Shown here piece after piece: positions 63,772-64,000 of a DNA stretch of 64,000 nucleotides. Numbering within the stretch: position 1 is the first letter of the stretch; every line of letters starts with the position of its first letter. The stretch spans positions 124,001-188,000 of the forward strand of contig CAWBOB010000001.1 in assembly GCA_963790335.1 (NCBI GenBank), read 5' to 3'. Made by a program: the position numbers and the translations under genes. The notes beneath the pieces are model-generated. The model ran no database searches and had not been told where the DNA came from. It worked only from the letters and a program-made list of their open reading frames with translations. The DNA is from JAOUEA01 sp963790335 (GTDB taxonomy: Bacteria; Actinomycetota; UBA4738; HRBIN12).

Positions 63772-64000
63772 CCGGGGTGTCAGGGTCGCCCCGTCTCGCT
63801 CACGATCGACAGGCGCCGGTCGTGCCGCCGCTCGACGATCCGCCGCGCGTGGTCTCGATCATCGGATCGGGCCGCAGCGGCTCGACGTTGCTCGACATCG
63901 TCGTGGGGAGCCACCCCAACATCGAGGGGGTGGGCGCCCTCGCCAAGCTGCCGCGATCGGGGTGGACCCCCGATGACGATCGCCGGTGTTCGTGCGGCTC
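63768..64000 (+). CDS. Sulfotransferase family protein (partial, runs off window)
   Basis: 77 residues visible. After a short N-terminus comes SIIGSGRSGSTLLDIVVGSH, a 5'-phosphosulfate loop of the GRSGST type, then a likely Cys-rich region (RRCSCG) at the window edge. The GTG overlaps the Wzz/kinase stop (GTGA) and is preceded by AGGAG. Fifth sulfotransferase-like gene of the locus. Confidence 0.78.
   Translation, partial: MTGVSGSPRLAHDRQAPVVPPLDDPPRVVSIIGSGRSGSTLLDIVVGSHPNIEGVGALAKLPRSGWTPDDDRRCSCG

Overview
The window is high-GC bacterial DNA. The order tig-clpP-clpX-valS-folC-ndk next to mreB-mreC, and a compact fabD-fabH-fabG-acpP-fabF set, point to an actinobacterium (Actinomycetota, probably a deep-branching, non-Streptomyces/Mycobacterium class; this placement is inference). 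Translation starts are often GTG. Genes within operons overlap by ATGA or GTGA. Many first genes carry a TAnnnT hexamer only 6-9 nt before the start codon, which suggests leaderless transcripts.

Layout. 1-6.1 kb: cell-shape genes mreB/mreC on the minus strand, divergent from the type II fatty-acid synthesis cluster. 6.1-15.6 kb: minus-strand housekeeping block (serine hydrolase, ndk, folC, valS, clpX, clpP, tig). 15.6-20.5 kb: inositol-phosphatase-family enzyme, ornithine-cyclodeaminase homologue, aminotransferase, tag, and a MerR/B12 regulator with the complete Wx9EH and DxHxxG cobalamin signatures of CarH-type photoreceptors. 20.5-28 kb: a six-gene corrinoid methyl-transfer operon (corrinoid protein, methyl-THF:corrinoid methyltransferase, Fe-S corrinoid activator, DUF1638, MttB-type methyltransferase, MFS carrier), divergent from a TetR-type regulator, with two copies of the operator-like palindrome TGACCT-N-ARGTCA. 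28-31.6 kb: HExxH protein, AzlCD exporter, P1 peptidase, lysyl-oxidase-family secreted protein. 31.6-38 kb: a patchwork of small, secreted or unrecognised genes, a degenerate 180-bp duplication, a STAS protein and a CHASE3/HAMP-like/GGDEF diguanylate cyclase, ending at tRNA-Pro. 38-49.3 kb: PhzF, four more tRNAs (Gly, Arg, His, Lys), CHRD and DUF1996 secreted proteins, YihY, purK-purE, YcaQ-type glycosylase, and two tandem class-III aminotransferases behind a perfect 16-bp operator-like palindrome. 49.3-64 kb: SAM methyltransferase, then an exopolysaccharide locus with flippase, Wzy polymerase, Wzz/BY-kinase, two glycosyltransferases, two kinase-like proteins and five sulfotransferase-family genes, consistent with a sulfated surface glycan.

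Two systems deserve most attention. The corrinoid operon should strip a methyl group from a quaternary amine (or related substrate) and pass it to tetrahydrofolate; it sits beside a separate B12-binding regulator. The sulfotransferase-rich locus has all genes of its minus arm packed or overlapping, and a divergent chain-length regulator.

A caution for every reader: about 16 single-base indels break otherwise intact genes, including essential ones (clpX, valS, ndk). Nearly all are one-base insertions. They look like consensus errors of a long-read assembly rather than biology, and I annotate the affected genes as whole genes with the suspected position noted. No rRNA, CRISPR array, insertion sequence or convincing riboswitch was seen.
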